NCBI GenBank assembly: GCA_029339505.1
Contig: JAQISU010000179.1
Coordinates: 16,368,001 to 16,432,000, forward strand
DNA: 64,000 nt
From: Unio delphinus
Taxonomy: Eukaryota; Mollusca; Bivalvia; Unionida; Unionidae
Direction: 5' to 3'
Shown here one piece after another: positions 42,982-56,529 of the stretch. The notes under the pieces were generated by a model. It was not told where the DNA came from and did no database searches. It was given only the letters and a program-made list of their open reading frames with translations. Each line of letters opens with the position of its first letter. Position 1 is the stretch's first letter. The translations under genes and the position numbers were made by a program.

Positions 42982-45900
42982 GTGTGTATAGATCCCTGTT
43001 TGTACCATTTTTATACATTCTCTAAGCACATATTTTGAAAGAATTAAGTGTGAGAAATGTAAAGTTTTATTGGCTGATACATTGCTAAATATATGGCTAT
43101 GATGAAGTCAGAAAAGAAATCAATTGCATTTTCTTGCACAATTATTTCAAAATTGATCATCGTGCCACTCAGAATACAACCAGTTTTTAATTCACAGACT
43201 TGCATACCATGGATCAAGTTGAGTTAATTGAGAATCGGTAAGCCTGAGGTAATCTTAAATTGTTACCATACACCGCGAACTATGTAGTTTCATTAGCATT
43301 TTGTGTATTACCTGCTCCAGTTTCGACCTTTTCAGTTTAGTATTCATAAAAATTTTTTCCATCATATTTGTTATATAACTACATATCTGTTCATACGAAA
43401 ATGACTTAATCGTTAACTTTCAATAGATCATCATTTCCGTATTATAGGAGGAAGTATTTCGCAATCATGCTACTCAAATTTTTACCAATGTATTGTCAGC
43501 ATTACATTTCACTGTCATGTCAATTAACACAAAGATTAGCTTCGGAATTGTTATCTGTAATATTCCCTTAGGTTTATTTGCCATTCCAGGCGATGCTGTA
43601 TGCAAAACAACTTTAATGAAACTTGTACAACACAGTCACATGTATCATAAATGGAATGAATATGTGCTCGTATTTTATTTGATCTATGGAACATTGGAGA
43701 GATCTTTAACTTTGAATTGTCTTGGTTTTTCAAATTTTACCTTATTTATGTGTTTAAATCGGTGGTGCATAAGTAACTGAACATTTCACTCAACGTTTTA
43801 TTCAAGTAACCCAGTGTATTTGCTCAGTTTTAAATTGTACTTTAGTTTATCTCTGTAATTCGTTCTTGATTATTCCTGTTATTTCCTTTCTTTTGAAGAT
43901 CCATCAATCGCAATTAGTTGAACAGATAGTGATTTCCTGCAATGGCTTCTTCTTGGTCTATTTCTCTTCCATTAATTACTCTGGATGCTTCCATTTATCT
44001 GTTTATCAAACATACTATTTTGCACGTGCAATATTTAGTTTACATTTACCTATCAATATGTATCAAAAGGTTTCGTTCTGCAAGAAATTCTGTTTTTGAG
44101 TAGCAAATGTTTAGACTACCACGTAAATTTTTTTAAGAATATTCTTGTCTAATAAGTAATTACGTGGTTATTTGAGTGCAGAAATTTGCTTCTGGATTTC
44201 CATAACTTTTAATGTGCTTCCACTCACTTATATTCCAGATACGTATGCACTCTGCTGTACTCTACCCCCAGCTCAAACTCTAGTAAGCATATTATCTTTA
44301 ATCACTTTTATAAAGTGTGTGGCCAAAAAAAGGGCATGTGATCTTGTAGCATTTTTTATGAGTTCAGCCCTTTCGGTCCTTCTAACATCAAGTTGTAACA
44401 CTACTGAATCTAGCAATTTTTCACGATAGATGTTAGATAGATGTGTCAGCAGTTTTAGTCATCTCATCTACAGCTTTGTTATTGTGTCATCTTGAAATTT
44501 TTAAAGACAGAAATCGAAACATTTTCCATTTCATGCTTTTTGTTCATGTAACAACTGATACAGTATTTGAGTTCATCAGAAGTATTCTAAAAACCAAGAC
44601 ACAAAAATCTTTTCTTTGTATTGATATGGTTTCAATTTGGTGTTTTATGGCACAGTCACACTAGAAGGTTGTACAGTGACAAGGCAATTGGAGTTGTGCC
44701 TTTCCCATTTGTAATCAATCAGATGAGATAGATACAGAATCATTGTCACTATATTTAGTGGTGGGCCAGTTCTAAACCTTAAAAGATGTTTAAAAACATG
44801 CATTGGGCAATGGTCAATGCAGATTTAATGTTTATGAGAAATTGTTTGGCAGCGTAGATTTTGGAACCATATGATCTATCCATAATACATATGATCTCGT
44901 TCATAATCAAACAGATCAGAGATTGCAATAATACAATTTTGCATACCAAAATACTGACCACAAATATAGCATCTAGGTCCTTTAAAAGCTTAGCCAATTG
45001 AAATGCAAGATCATCTCATTCATATGCATGGGTGCCACTTTTAATCAAGCTCATTGGAGGTCATGATAATATAAGCTAAATATAAGATAATATAAACACC
45101 AAAATCAAATAAAAGGTATATGAGGTAAACCTCATTAATATCGATGAATGTCATACCTAACAACTTGCATAAGATCTGTATCATATAAGCTTACATATTA
45201 TGAAGATTATGGCATAAAGAGGATGCACATGCTCACTCAGTCAGATGCAAAATCACCTCATTGACATTGGTATACAAAAAGTCACTAATAACTGAATGCC
45301 TCTAAAGATATGAGCTTATGCTCAAATTTTATCAAAATCTAATCAGAGATATGACCTATATAGATTGTTAATAAAATATGCCTTACAGTTGCAAGATCTC
45401 CTTGATAATTTGCATGGATTCATGTACTTTTCAAAAGTATATTGTTCTTTTAAATATGTATTATTGCTAAATATTTTAATATAACCCTTTTTGAAATCCT
45501 TTTTAAACTAAGAAAATATTAAATAATTCATGTCAGTTTTTTTCTTCTTTTCAAATGTTCTCATTTGCTAGAAAAAATAACAGTAGGTTGGCTGCTCTAG
45601 AGCTTTCAAGAAATGAACTAGTTTCCATTAAATTTGTTGAGTGGTACCCAAAGTACAAAAATAAATGATGATAGCATCATGTAAATAATACAAATACATG
45701 CAGACATGTTGAAATAATTTTCTCTAAAGGGGGAGTTCCCACTTGTCACCAAATCAAGAGTAGAAACAAGGACAGGGAGTAAGGATGGAAGTCACCAGAG
45801 AACACTATTAACCTATCAGTTCAATATCCATCACATTCTTCCTGCTCCACTATGTTAGGGTTCTACTGAAATCAAAATGCTGATAAAATGCCCCATCCAG

Positions 45901-46548
45901 TTGCATAAGAAATAGTTGGCTGATCATTTCTGAGTTTAATCTGTTCTTCATAAATGTTCTATGCTGAGAATCCACTTGATAAGTCAACCATCTGAGGAGG
46001 CATATACCGGTATAATGTATTGATAGCTCAGCCAGCGGCAACCAGTAGTGAACCTGCTCTTCATGATTGTTTGGTCGAATTTTCCACAGCTCATAATATT
46101 GTCTTTTTAATTTCTATGTTCAAAATAAGATCTTTTTGCTTAATGAACAATGCTATTGTTTTAGACTTATTGCCTTCCTATTTGCACGAAACTCCAACAC
46201 ATCCTATACTTTATATGTTCTGCCATTCACTTTACACATTCCTAGAACCAATGACTTGAGATTGAAAATAATCAAAAATGTGTGACACTATCCTACTACG
46301 TCACATTCAGGAAATGGACCAAAGTTTGTGCATTTTCATATAAGAAGAGAAAACTTATATTAATAAAACCCAATCCAGGGCAAAGATTTTTCTGTCATAA
46401 ATAGGTAGCAAACTTTCCAAACTTCCTTACGTTTTATTCAAACTTGCATACCTTAAAATCAAGAGAGATATTTTGATCATATAAGTATAAATTGTAACAT
46501 TTTACATCTTTTTTGCATGTCTTTGAAGCACCCCGGAACAAAAGATTA
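42982..46548. other. No gene called; possible decayed coding on the minus strand
   Basis: Between 44160 and 44440 the minus strand reads EKLLDSVVLQLDVRRTERAE and on for about 50 codons, and neighbouring stretches look similarly coding-like but broken. This may be an old transposon, but I recognise no motif. The rest is AT-rich. Confidence 0.3.
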
Positions 46549-48824
46549 CCGTATTTACCGCATATGTTGGGACACGAAAAAATAATTATTTTTTTTCGTG
46601 TCCCATAACTTGTGGTGAACTTTTTTTTAAACCTACATCATGTGTCCCAAGACTTAGGAAATGAAAAACATGTTCAATACCCCCAACCCAACCCCCCTCA
46701 ACATCTGGCCACACCGCATGTTACAATAGATAAATAAAATGCGTATTTGATAATAAAATGAATGAAACAAGAAACTAACCTTGTACTGTTATCATTTATT
46801 CACATTTATTGCCGACATTAGCATTTTATTAAAGGAAAAATATATCCACAAACTCCGTATGAGTAGCGCATGAATCAATAGTGTAATAGCTTTCGTCAGA
46901 CAACGCAACACATTAGTCATTGACGTGAATATTGAGAAACGAATCATGTTTAGTTGTCCTCAAAGGTTTTAATGTTATGAAAATGAAAATTGGATTCCGC
47001 AAAATCACATATGAATGAGATAGAGAAAGAAAGAGTGAGAATTATCAGCCCCATTTGTCGAAAGCAACTGACATTTACACGTGATACGGCGTAAGGTACA
47101 AAATAACCAAGAATGTATTATATCCAGGGTAACAATATGACAATATCTCGCAAACTAAAATCATTATTAGAAATACATTCACTGTGAGTACAAATGACAA
47201 TCTTTTTGATTCCATGGGTTAGAAAAAGTATTATTAAAGCAAGTTAATGTTATATATACTATTTACCGAATAATTCGAAACCAGTTTATATCAATTATGA
47301 CCGCAGACGGCATATAAATGAAAGCCCAGGTGTTGAATAAACACACCTTGTAACAGCCATAAACTCATTGTTTGAACTTACTGGCAGGATATCAAATACA
47401 AAGGTTAATTTATTGCAAAGCAAGACGACTCCGGAAGCTGACATTGGATTCCTATTAGCGTGGAGATGTTTTTAAACTATGCATGTGTATACAAAGTCGG
47501 CCGACATAGGGAAGCCAAGGAAAATGACAACACATCTCGTATTAAGAGTGCAGATAAATAAACAGTTGTGGACTGTATTGTGAAAGCAGTCGAATTGCTT
47601 CAGGACCAGCCAGATCTGATTTGAAAATCATTTAAAGTTTGTAGGTACAGTCCTACCCATTTATCTTGTTATCCTCGGGCCCAAGGTAATAATGTCGACA
47701 TAGGCGGATGTTGAGATAAGTGTTGGGGGGGGGGGTGGCTGAAAAAAAGATAACATGAAGACAGTATTAGTGTGAAATACTACCTTTGTGTAATAAAATC
47801 CAAATTAAAATATTGCATTGATCACATCCTGGTACGAAAAGCATTACGATATTCAACGTCGGCATTATCACGTTATCACAAAATTTCACAGACCTCTTTG
47901 GGAGATGTTCATCCCTTAACTTCCTTACAAGCCAGATATTTAGTTTCCAGAAACTGTAAATTTAATTTGCGTTTTACCTTGCTGTTGGTAGCCATCATAA
48001 ATGTAAATAAAGTTAAAAACGAAACTTTCACAGCAAAAAAACTTGTTTTAATCACCGATCACTTTCAAATGTCTCGGAAACGCGTAATCCGTATTTTCAC
48101 GCAATATATATATATATGGGATTCAGAAAATCACGTATACAGGAGTCCTCTGTACACATCAATTTCCTGGACGGCAAATTTAAGGGCTTGCTAGTCGTGC
48201 TTCGACCACCTGTTGATTTGAAAATTGTGTTCATCAATTGATCCTTTTAGCCGTGCTGATATTTACAATCAGAAAATTCAGTGGCTGAATGACCCACAGA
48301 TGTACATGCTGTCGTTGTAAGAGTACATCTGAAGTACATGACCCACAAGCGAGGCGGCAAGATCAAAGACTTAACTAGCTGAAGAGTGGTGAGAAAATGT
48401 GCTGCTGTTTTTTTTTTTATCCGACCGCGACATCAAAAGCCTGGCGGCAAGATCAACTAATTGTTGAACAAAGTATGGGTTGGAACTGGCAGTTTGTCAA
48501 CATAAATTATTAGAAAACAAAGTACAGTCACTATCTACCAGTATATATCTCTTTGTCTCTTTCGTTTTCTCTCTGAATATATTTATACAAAAAGTGAAAA
48601 CAACCAACACTCAGAGTTTTCTTTTTTAAAGTTTTACTTCATAAAATATACGTTTGAGTACATTTTCTGACATGTACTTTTCGAATGATTTAAAAGGTGT
48701 CTCACAACTTACGACTCAAAAATAGCTATGTCCCAGAATATACAGTGCACAACAAAAATTACTTTTAAAATAAAATTATGGTGTCCCAACAAATAGGGTG
48801 TCCCAACATATACGGTAAATACGG
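46549..48824. mobile_element. TA-flanked non-autonomous DNA transposon, 2.28 kb
   Basis: Left end CCGTATTTACCGCATATGTT and GGGACAC, right end GTGTCCCAACATATACGGTA and AATACGG. These are inverted copies differing at one position over 27 bases. TA dinucleotides flank both ends (46547-46548, 48825-48826). GTGTCCC words recur in both subterminal zones. On the left they form a hairpin around 46569-46604. No transposase motif was found. The 140-codon frame at 47772-48194 has no known domain. Confidence 0.8.
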
Positions 48825-48826
48825 TA

Positions 48827-50711
48827 GACAAATATAGCTTTAAGGGGTAAACTAATTTGTTATTATGTAAAATTTACATGTTTTCTTTGCATTGTTTTCC
48901 ATTCTTGAGATAACAAATCCCCAGTTCAAGAAAATATTCCTTACCTTAATTAATGATTGGTGGTCTATGATTGAAAAGAAAAGTCATTACCAGCGTACAG
49001 AATATCTTCTTTGACTTGAACCTAGACAATAGGATACTGAAGAGGGGTGGGAGGACTGAATTACTAGGCCAACTGCCTCCTTCCTTCCCTGGTCTCTATG
49101 ACCATCTCTTCAAGTCAAATATGGGCAGGAGAGATTTTAAATTTGGAACTGTTTCTATGGCTTTTCAAGCTGACCTTCTCTGAAATATTTTAGTAGTAGG
49201 TCCCATCATCAAATCAGGGCGAGTGTGCCTCTTTGTGAATGTCTGGTTAACAAGCCATGTGTTGCATCCAGGGAGCAATATTTCCTGTCACTTAAAACTT
49301 GCAATGCTCTCTAGGGTGTGAGACCTTTGAAAAGCATCACCACATTAAGTGGTGCTACTCTCAATAGATTGTAGCTATGGTCAAGCAAAACCTCTGATAT
49401 TTCCATGCTGGCATTCTTGCAGATGTGTACCACAGTACCACATATATGGACAATGCATTTTCAATGTCTTAGACACAGTTGGGAATCACTGAAGAGCTGG
49501 CGAAAATAATGATTTCTTCTCAAATTGACAGAAGTAAACAACTAAAAAGAGATCAGCATGAGAGGCTATTATCACAAGAGTTTGAGGGTTTAGCACGATG
49601 GTTTCCATGATTTCATTCGGAGATGAGCCCAGGTCCTAGCTGTTATCTGCATTCAGAGTCCATGAGGTGAGATGAGGTTTAAAGGGGCCAAACAAGTACA
49701 TGAATCAGATAACCTAAGATGGAAACCAATGAGTGAAGTATATAGAAAGGGGACAGACCATTTCCTTTTCCGGGCAGCTTCTTGGCGTGCAAAACTTCTG
49801 TGCTAGCTCCCAAACCCTCACACAGTGACATAGAAGCAGAAGATCTGAATGAAAGTGGGGCACAGAAATCCTCTCCATAATAGAAAACAATCCTGTTATC
49901 CTCTGCACTAAAAGGCAATGGCACAGGACTCAATGAATGAAAGATTTAAGACAGCAGCAAAGCTGAAATTCATTGAGCACCGTAACATGCATGAAATTGC
50001 AATATATTTGAAGGAAAAATAAATTCTGTATGAAGGCAACAACTAATGAATCAGACCGGGATAATGTTCTTTTCAGTTTTGGAGGAAATATTTAGCTTTG
50101 ACTGGGAGTTTACTAATTTTAGTGTTTTTTCTTTTTTGTAGTAGCAAAAGTACAAATGTCTCGTAATCTTTTAAAAAATACAAAAATCATTTAAATTGAC
50201 TTCAAACAGATATCTAAATTTGGATAGTAATATGCCCACAACTTAACCAGGCCTGCCCTGAACAGATGAGTTGCCTTGGACAGATGGACCGACATGTGGA
50301 AGTGCAGATGTACAGACTGATTTATGCAAATAAAGAAAAGTATAGAGCAGTGGGTGCATTCAAATAACAACTGATAGTGTGAACTTGATGCAATTTTAAT
50401 AACTCTGTTTGCAGTACTGTTCTCATAGGAACAAAATCATACACATATGAATTGTAACTGACATACAGTTTTACAATTACACTCTTTCCATCTGTATGTA
50501 AACAGGTGCACATTACTATCTAACTACTTTTCAAACCAATGTTCATCCACTTACTGCTTTAGGCAAATCTGTCATAAAAATTTAGACAAAGAATAGCACA
50601 AATATTATGTGTATCATGAAAAGAAATATTTTATAAGGCTCCTTTAAATTTAAACATATAGGAAAAGTTGTATACTCCAGAAAATGAAGTCTTGTCAAGC
50701 ATCTGTTTTCA
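48827..50711. other. No gene recognised
   Basis: Downstream of the NTR gene's last exon in its own orientation, so part may be 3' untranslated. A minus-strand frame at 49679-49933 has no domain. Confidence 0.4.
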
Positions 50712-50823
50712 TTAAACTCCACAACCTTTCCTTCTGTAGATGTCATTCAGGAAACTTGAGACTTTTTGTTTCTTTAGTCTGAAAGAATCATCCCACACAA
50801 TTGCTGAATCTCTCAAAAGGTAA
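50712..50823 (-). CDS. Terminal exon of a gene ending in an NTR/C345C-like domain
   Basis: Minus strand: strong acceptor TTTCTGTTTTGCAG before 50823, one base completing the split codon from the exon at 55472-55607, then 36 codons and TAA at 50712-50714. The protein end runs YLLRDSAIVWDDSFRLKKQK and finishes IYRRKGCGV. This matches the end of netrin-type (NTR) modules: a strand, a W-x-D/E turn, a helix and a last cysteine. The phase fit with the previous exon is exact. Confidence 0.65.
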
Positions 50824-51159
50824 CTGCAAAACAGAAACATGGTTATTTTTCCTTACAACAATTATGATATGCAATAGCTGAGTAAGCTACAGGTGTAAAG
50901 CATGATGACAATAGAATAGCATCAGTGTGATACAAGATCATATTGGAAATGGATGTTTGTAATTTTATGCAAATGAAAACAAGAATCAAATAAAGAACAT
51001 GACTTACTAGAATTAGTGTTCTTTATTAAGGTAATAATATAAAAATTTATGCAGAAAATGAAACCAAGCCTATTTAACTCTTTATCTTCTTCTAACGCAT
51101 TAATGCAATGCTCAAAGTAGCCTCATTTTATAACCAATGCATATACAAGTTCTTAACAA

Positions 51160-51260
51160 TACTCTCTCAGGTAGCTCACTCAGGTAGCCATGATGATGCT
51201 CTTAGGCTTAACCTAAAACAGATGCTAGAAGGCAGGCAGCTTAGCAAAAATACAGCCTCT
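51160..51260. repeat. Fragment of the dispersed repeat seen at 54755 and 62365
   Basis: Shares GATGCTAGAAGGCAGGCAGC and nearby words with 62690-62740. Confidence 0.6.
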
Positions 51261-51789
51261 AGACTGGTAACATGTTCAGAAAATCAGATACAAGATTACG
51301 TAATTAGTATGCGTGATATCTCACTCATTATTAAATGCTTCAGAGCCTGGTATGACAAGCATATATTTCAAATTTGATCAGTTCAGAAATATGGCTTCCA
51401 GATTGTTAATACATTCTGCCATCAGTTGCTGGATCACCTCATTATCATGTTGATGATATAATCCAATATTCCATTTTAGTAAAATTGAATGAGAAACATG
51501 GATTCCAGTTATAAAAAGCAAATAGTTATGGCTTTTGTATGTTTAGCAGCAGGGGCCATAACTCATGTAAGACCTTCATGCAAGAATGCTTTCAAAGTTG
51601 GTAAAATGAACAGCTGAATGGTCTTTCTGAAGAATTAACTTAAAACATTGGTTTAAATAATAAGACATGGAAGGTTGCCGTATGGCAATTTATCAGTAAT
51701 TGTACAAACTTAATGACCTTTTTTAAAAAGGGTAGCGCAATTAGCTAAAAAATAATCTACTATGAGGCCTTCATACAAAGAAATTTATT

Positions 51790-53080
51790 TAGTTTAGCTG
51801 CATCTAAGAAGCCAATGGATACATCGGGTTTGGAAGAAGGGAACTGAGTGGGCATTTTTAATCTGAACTGGAATATTATTCCATAGCACATTTCCAGAGT
51901 GTTGGAAACGTTTTAAAAATGATTCTTAATTTGGTTTGGGAATTTTATACTGTTTGGTAGACATGGGTCACAGGTGGGGAGTGTTACCAGGTAGCATATA
52001 AAGGTATAGTGATCGTAACTATTCAGTAGAACGTTTATTGGATATCCAGTACATTATGTTGGCTTTTCTCAAACAGATTCAGTTTTTAAAAAGTAATATT
52101 TTTAACTTACCAGCTAAATTTTCCTTGCTTTCTTTCTGGATTGATATTAGCCCAAAATGCTCTTTTTTTGAAGATGTGCCAGCTTTGCTATGTTTGTATC
52201 ATTTTAATTACCCGATACTGTATTACAGTACTCTAAATAGAGTTTTATGTAACTATTATAAAATAGTTTGCCATGCCTTTCAAGGAGAACATGTCTTATC
52301 CTACTGAGAAGCAATAAACCTGAATCAATGTCTTTACTCTTATATTTGATATGTTCAGTCCATGATAGGCTATTATCTACCAGAACACCAAGTAGTCTAT
52401 CATGATATACCACTTTATCCTTCCATGTCAGACATAGTTCATCACTATCAAGAATTTTACTTTTTTTCCCCATTGAGAAAAGTAATTTTAGTTTTACAAG
52501 TATTTACCACCATGCCATTGCATGTGCACCAGTTGTCCAGTTTGTTTAGGACATTCTGTAAAGAAATTTGGAGTTCATGCTTTGGGTTTTGGATGTCTGA
52601 CAATGTTGTATCATCTGCATAGAGATCTGTAGATGATATTGAGTCCCTTTGTAAAAGTTATACATAATTGATAAATAATATAAATAGTAATTGATCTAGA
52701 ATTGAGCCTTGTGGTACTACATAGGACAGTTTTCATTATTCTGTTCATGATGTTTGCAATTTTTGTACCTCTTCTGAGTTTGTAAATCTGTTTTAAAATG
52801 TCTCCTTGGCATTATACTTTTCAATATTGAGGAGCCCATTATTTGAGTCCGACCTTTTCTGGCTTGTGATTTCATGTGTTGGACTATGGTTTGTATTTCA
52901 GACACATCACTTGGAGGAAGGATTGCTGAAACTGGTGTTTCAGTTGTGTGAATTAATCGAGCTGATTTTGACACATTTGTCTGAAATACTGGGAAATGCA
53001 GTTGTTGATGCAAGCAACAGACTCGTCTGAGCTGAGGTGTACACTTAATGCTATTGTAGATGTGACACATGACTGAGTTG
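51790..53080 (-). mobile_element. Decayed LINE reverse-transcriptase fragment
   Basis: Minus strand: VPQGSILDQLLFILFIN (RT motif before the active site), STDLYADDTTLSD (catalytic YADD), LDNWCTCNGMVVNTCKTKI, LLGVLVDNSLSWTEHI and LLLSRIRHVLLERHGKLFYN, then a LCDPCLPN-like C-terminus with stops. The order is that of Jockey/CR1-type elements. It lies in the intron of the NTR gene. Confidence 0.85.
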
Positions 53081-54083
53081 GTATTGTTGTTTGCAATGCA
53101 GGATTACGTTGGGTACAAGTTTATATTTGCATGGTCATTTTACATTTTCTCTTGGCTAGTATTGGGATTGTCTGTGTCGAAGCATCTGACATTACTGCCA
53201 TTTGGGAGTCTGTCTGAATTGCTGTTTCACATGAGATTACTTGCTCATTAATCCTTCCCTGTGCTGACTTTATAGCATGTAACTGCAGTTTTCATCCTTC
53301 AATTTGAGCCTCCAAGTTCGTAATTGTTTTTAATGTACACACATGGAAAAATCATTATTCTTTAAGTCATCACTGTAATGGTCATGATTTATGGAGTGTG
53401 TAAATGCCTGACACTCTGGAGGGGTGTTAATTTTATTGACTGAGTCATCTAGGTCAAAGACTTTTGGAACAGTGTCATGCTTGGTACAACATATAGCTGC
53501 CTTAGCATGGTTGTTCTCATCTGGTCATCATATACAGATCATATGATCTAACCATTTGATACAGTTCAGCCCCTGTATGTGTAAGACATATTATTTTATA
53601 CAATGTAGCCGTAACACAGTGTTTTTCTCTTGTGTTCTGTAGAAAGTACCATTTTGAACACTTGAATTACATGAAGTTATGCAAGGTTCTGAATCCAAAA
53701 TCTGTTTTACAAACTCAAACTGTTGTGGAGCTATATGCCACTATTTATTATGTTTGACCCTCTGCTATTCCGGATAAATGTCAGCCATAATAGATAACTC
53801 CAAACCATCATCTGTACCATTGTTTTCATTTTCACTCTGAACATGACTTTCCTGCTGGATTTCAGTGAAATAAAAAAACAGCTTACCTTGTATACCATCT
53901 GTTATTCTTATATTTCCACTTTATATACTCCAAAATCCCATCATGCAAGAAACCCCAGTCATGTAAACTGTTTTAAATCCCACAAAATAAATCCAATATT
54001 TACATATGTACATATAATAACATGAATAAAATCAACACTCTAATTACAAAGTTGAGAGTGGTACCTCTCAAAACAGTCATTAT
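53081..54083. other. Mostly unassigned; possibly the rest of the piggyBac relic
   Basis: Minus-strand segments such as VCKTDFGFRTLHNF keep some coding flavour downstream of the piggyBac N-terminus but are too broken to place. Confidence 0.3.
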
Positions 54084-54505
54084 TCACACATAAGTGATGA
54101 TGTATATTCCAAGATATGCGCACATCTCCATGATGCTGATTTCATACCATTTCAGGTCTTGCAGATGGTCCCCTATTTTCTTGGCAAAATCATTTGGTTC
54201 TTTCACAAGCTTTTCCACCATATATTCAGGAAAAAAAACTTGAGAAAAAAGTCTTTCTCATTGCTTAGTGGTCCAAGCTCAATTGTCGAACCAACATAAG
54301 AATCAAAATCACAGCGAGGTCATCACTCAATTGTGCAAATGGGACTATATCCGCCTCATCATCCGATTAAAAATCATGTGCTTCTGGTGTTGAAATTGGG
54401 ACTAACATCAATATCTAATCCATTTTCTAACAATGATCCATTAAACTTTTCGACACTGCTTACACTGCAACATTTAAAGTCACTCATATCTGAATCGGAA
54501 TTCAT
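54084..54505 (-). mobile_element. piggyBac-type transposase relic, N-terminal part
   Basis: Minus strand from ATG 54505: MNSDSDMSDFKCCSVSSVE (acidic Ser/Asp start usual for piggyBac-like transposases), then after several stops EYMVEKLVKEPNDFAKKIGD and LKWYEISIMEMCAYLGIYI. The latter corresponds to the TN-x-YA and E-(I/M)-x-x-(F/Y)-LGI region of the DDE_Tnp_1_7 family. The catalytic Asp residues are not found. Confidence 0.65.
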
Positions 54506-54754
54506 CTTTGTTTATCTCTATTACACGTGTTTTGTAAAGCGCTGCAAAGCCTTTACAGTGTGTCCTAGTTTAGCCTCTCAGCATTCAAACTTGTATGTGT
54601 AAACAGTTCTCTCATTGGTTATGATAATCAAAAATATGTAAACTTTTGTACTTTCAACCAATCAACATTTAGTTAACATAGTAGTCATGTCCGCATTGAT
54701 GCAACACTGGGGTTTCGAGTACTGCTGAACTTTATGCACATAAACAGCAATGGT

Positions 54755-55160
54755 GTGTCATTGAACACCATTAACACACATAATTGGCTGTTAGAGTTGA
54801 GTGTGTGTTGGGTCTATTCTCACTCACCCAGGGTCCTCCATTCAGGTCCATTAATAGCAACCCCGACCTGACAACCAAATTAAAGTTTACTCCTTGAGTA
54901 CATAAATGCCTGGGGGAAGCAGCACCATTCCTCCCCCACCCCCAGGAGCAATTAAATATCCAGCTTTGCTGTAAACTTAAAACAGTGCTACATGCCCCTA
55001 GTGGGTGATACAGCACTATGATTAAAATTCATTATCATCAAGCAACACTGGGGAAGTAAACTAGGCTTATCGGCGCTGCATATATGCATCAGTGGGGTTC
55101 AGGAGATATTTACAGGAGATGCTTAGATGTGGCAGTTACAGCTAAAGGGTTAATGCATGG
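54755..55160. repeat. Dispersed repeat, about 400 bp, related to 62365-62780
   Basis: Shared phrases: ACACCATTAACACAC, AATTGGCTGTTAG, GTTGGGTCTATTC, CTCACCCA.GGTCCTCCATT, GAGTACATAAATGCCTGGGG and TAAATATCCAGCTTTGC. No coding capacity or clear termini. Possibly a SINE/MITE family. Confidence 0.8.
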
Positions 55161-55471
55161 ATGCTCCATGCCTGATTTGACTGAATCATAACCATCATCT
55201 GTCAGAAGTCAGACAAGACACAAACTAAGAATACAATGAACAGATGGTTCTAGCATAAGCTCCTTACAGCCAGAAAAGTCAATGTGGTTGACACATTTTC
55301 ATTACATCTCGATACTTGGGGATAAAAGCTTGTATCAAACCTTAGTGATGTTACCAGGTCTTTTTTCGTTTCAAATGTGTCTTATGTAATTTATGTAAGC
55401 AAAGAGGTAAACTTAATCTGCAACAGTGAAATTAAAGATCATATTTCTTTGTTTCAAAATGATCAACTTAC

Positions 55472-55607
55472 ATATGATTCTTGTACATTTCCTGTGGACC
55501 ATCCTCGGCGATGATGACATATTGCTCATTTTCTTTCATTCTGGGGCACTGGCAAATGGAGTCCCAGGCAAAGTAGATTTGTTCACCACCTTCATAAATA
55601 TGTGCTC
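55472..55607 (-). CDS. Penultimate exon, NTR/C345C-like extracellular protein
   Basis: Minus strand: acceptor GTGTCCTTGTAG before 55607 and perfect donor GTAAGT after 55472. The 136-nt exon is two bases, 44 codons and two bases, all open. The peptide includes HIYEGGEQIYFAWDSICQCP and NEQYVIIAEDGPQEMYKN. A CxCP motif followed by a (Y/L)xIxG/A strand is typical of netrin-like modules, which bind proteases, Wnt/BMP regulators or complement partners. Earlier exons must lie beyond this window or are hidden upstream. The exact protein cannot be named. Confidence 0.65.
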
Positions 55608-56529
55608 CTACAAGGACACAAATCTTTAGTAAATGATTGCTAACAATTAGTTCTCCCCATTACATGAGATTTTGATTTAATATTTATAATTAATACCAGT
55701 GAATAAAACCCATATCTTAAGACATCAGTATCATTTGATGACCAGCTTTCAATTTTGCTCATAAAGTGTGATATTACACCAGTTTTATTCATTTTCAAGG
55801 CTATACATTTTGTGATTTTGCTAACAATGTTGAAATTGTGACTAAATATGTAGATGATACAACTCAAAGTTTTAAAATATGTAGCAGAACAGAAGTGAAA
55901 CCATCAATTTAAGTAAAGTTCAACAAACAATTTATTCCTCCAAGTTACAAAGTGAAACTTTAAGAAACACAATATTGTGAAATAATTCCCAAATAATCCT
56001 AAATGTCATTATCACAAGTCCAAAGTACTGAATGTTACAAATCAATTTCAATAGTTCTGAATGTCCTGATGTACCCCTACAATGTAATCCAGAATGTATT
56101 TGAACGAGTTCTCAATAATACAAGATTTCTTTCAATGAGTTCCCAATTGTTTTAGTGAGAGAAAAAAGTCAATGAACACTTTGTAACTCCAATAATATAA
56201 ATAAATAAATACCGGTACTCAAAAAATATTTCTGAACACAACTAAAAACACCAATCACAGATTTTCAAGGTTAGGCCTTGAACTTCAATTTTGGTAAACA
56301 TTTTTCTTATCAGTTATAACTATAACAAAAGTTGGGTAGGCAAAACTCGCACCCCTCACTTATATAAACTCAATATACAGAAACAGAAATATGCTGCTGA
56401 TTACCAGTAAATGGGGCTAGATTGTCTTAAAAGATGGTTAATTGTTCATTGGATTATAGTCTTGGTGTGTAGTGACCTCAAAAAACACCAATAGTCAATA
56501 TAGCAGAAAGTAAGCTTACATATGATAAA
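55608..56529. other. No gene recognised
   Basis: AT-rich intronic or intergenic sequence. Confidence 0.5.

Noticed and set aside
43440..44665. Possible decayed coding on the minus strand
   Set aside because: Short coding-like stretches but no recognisable motif or continuous frame.
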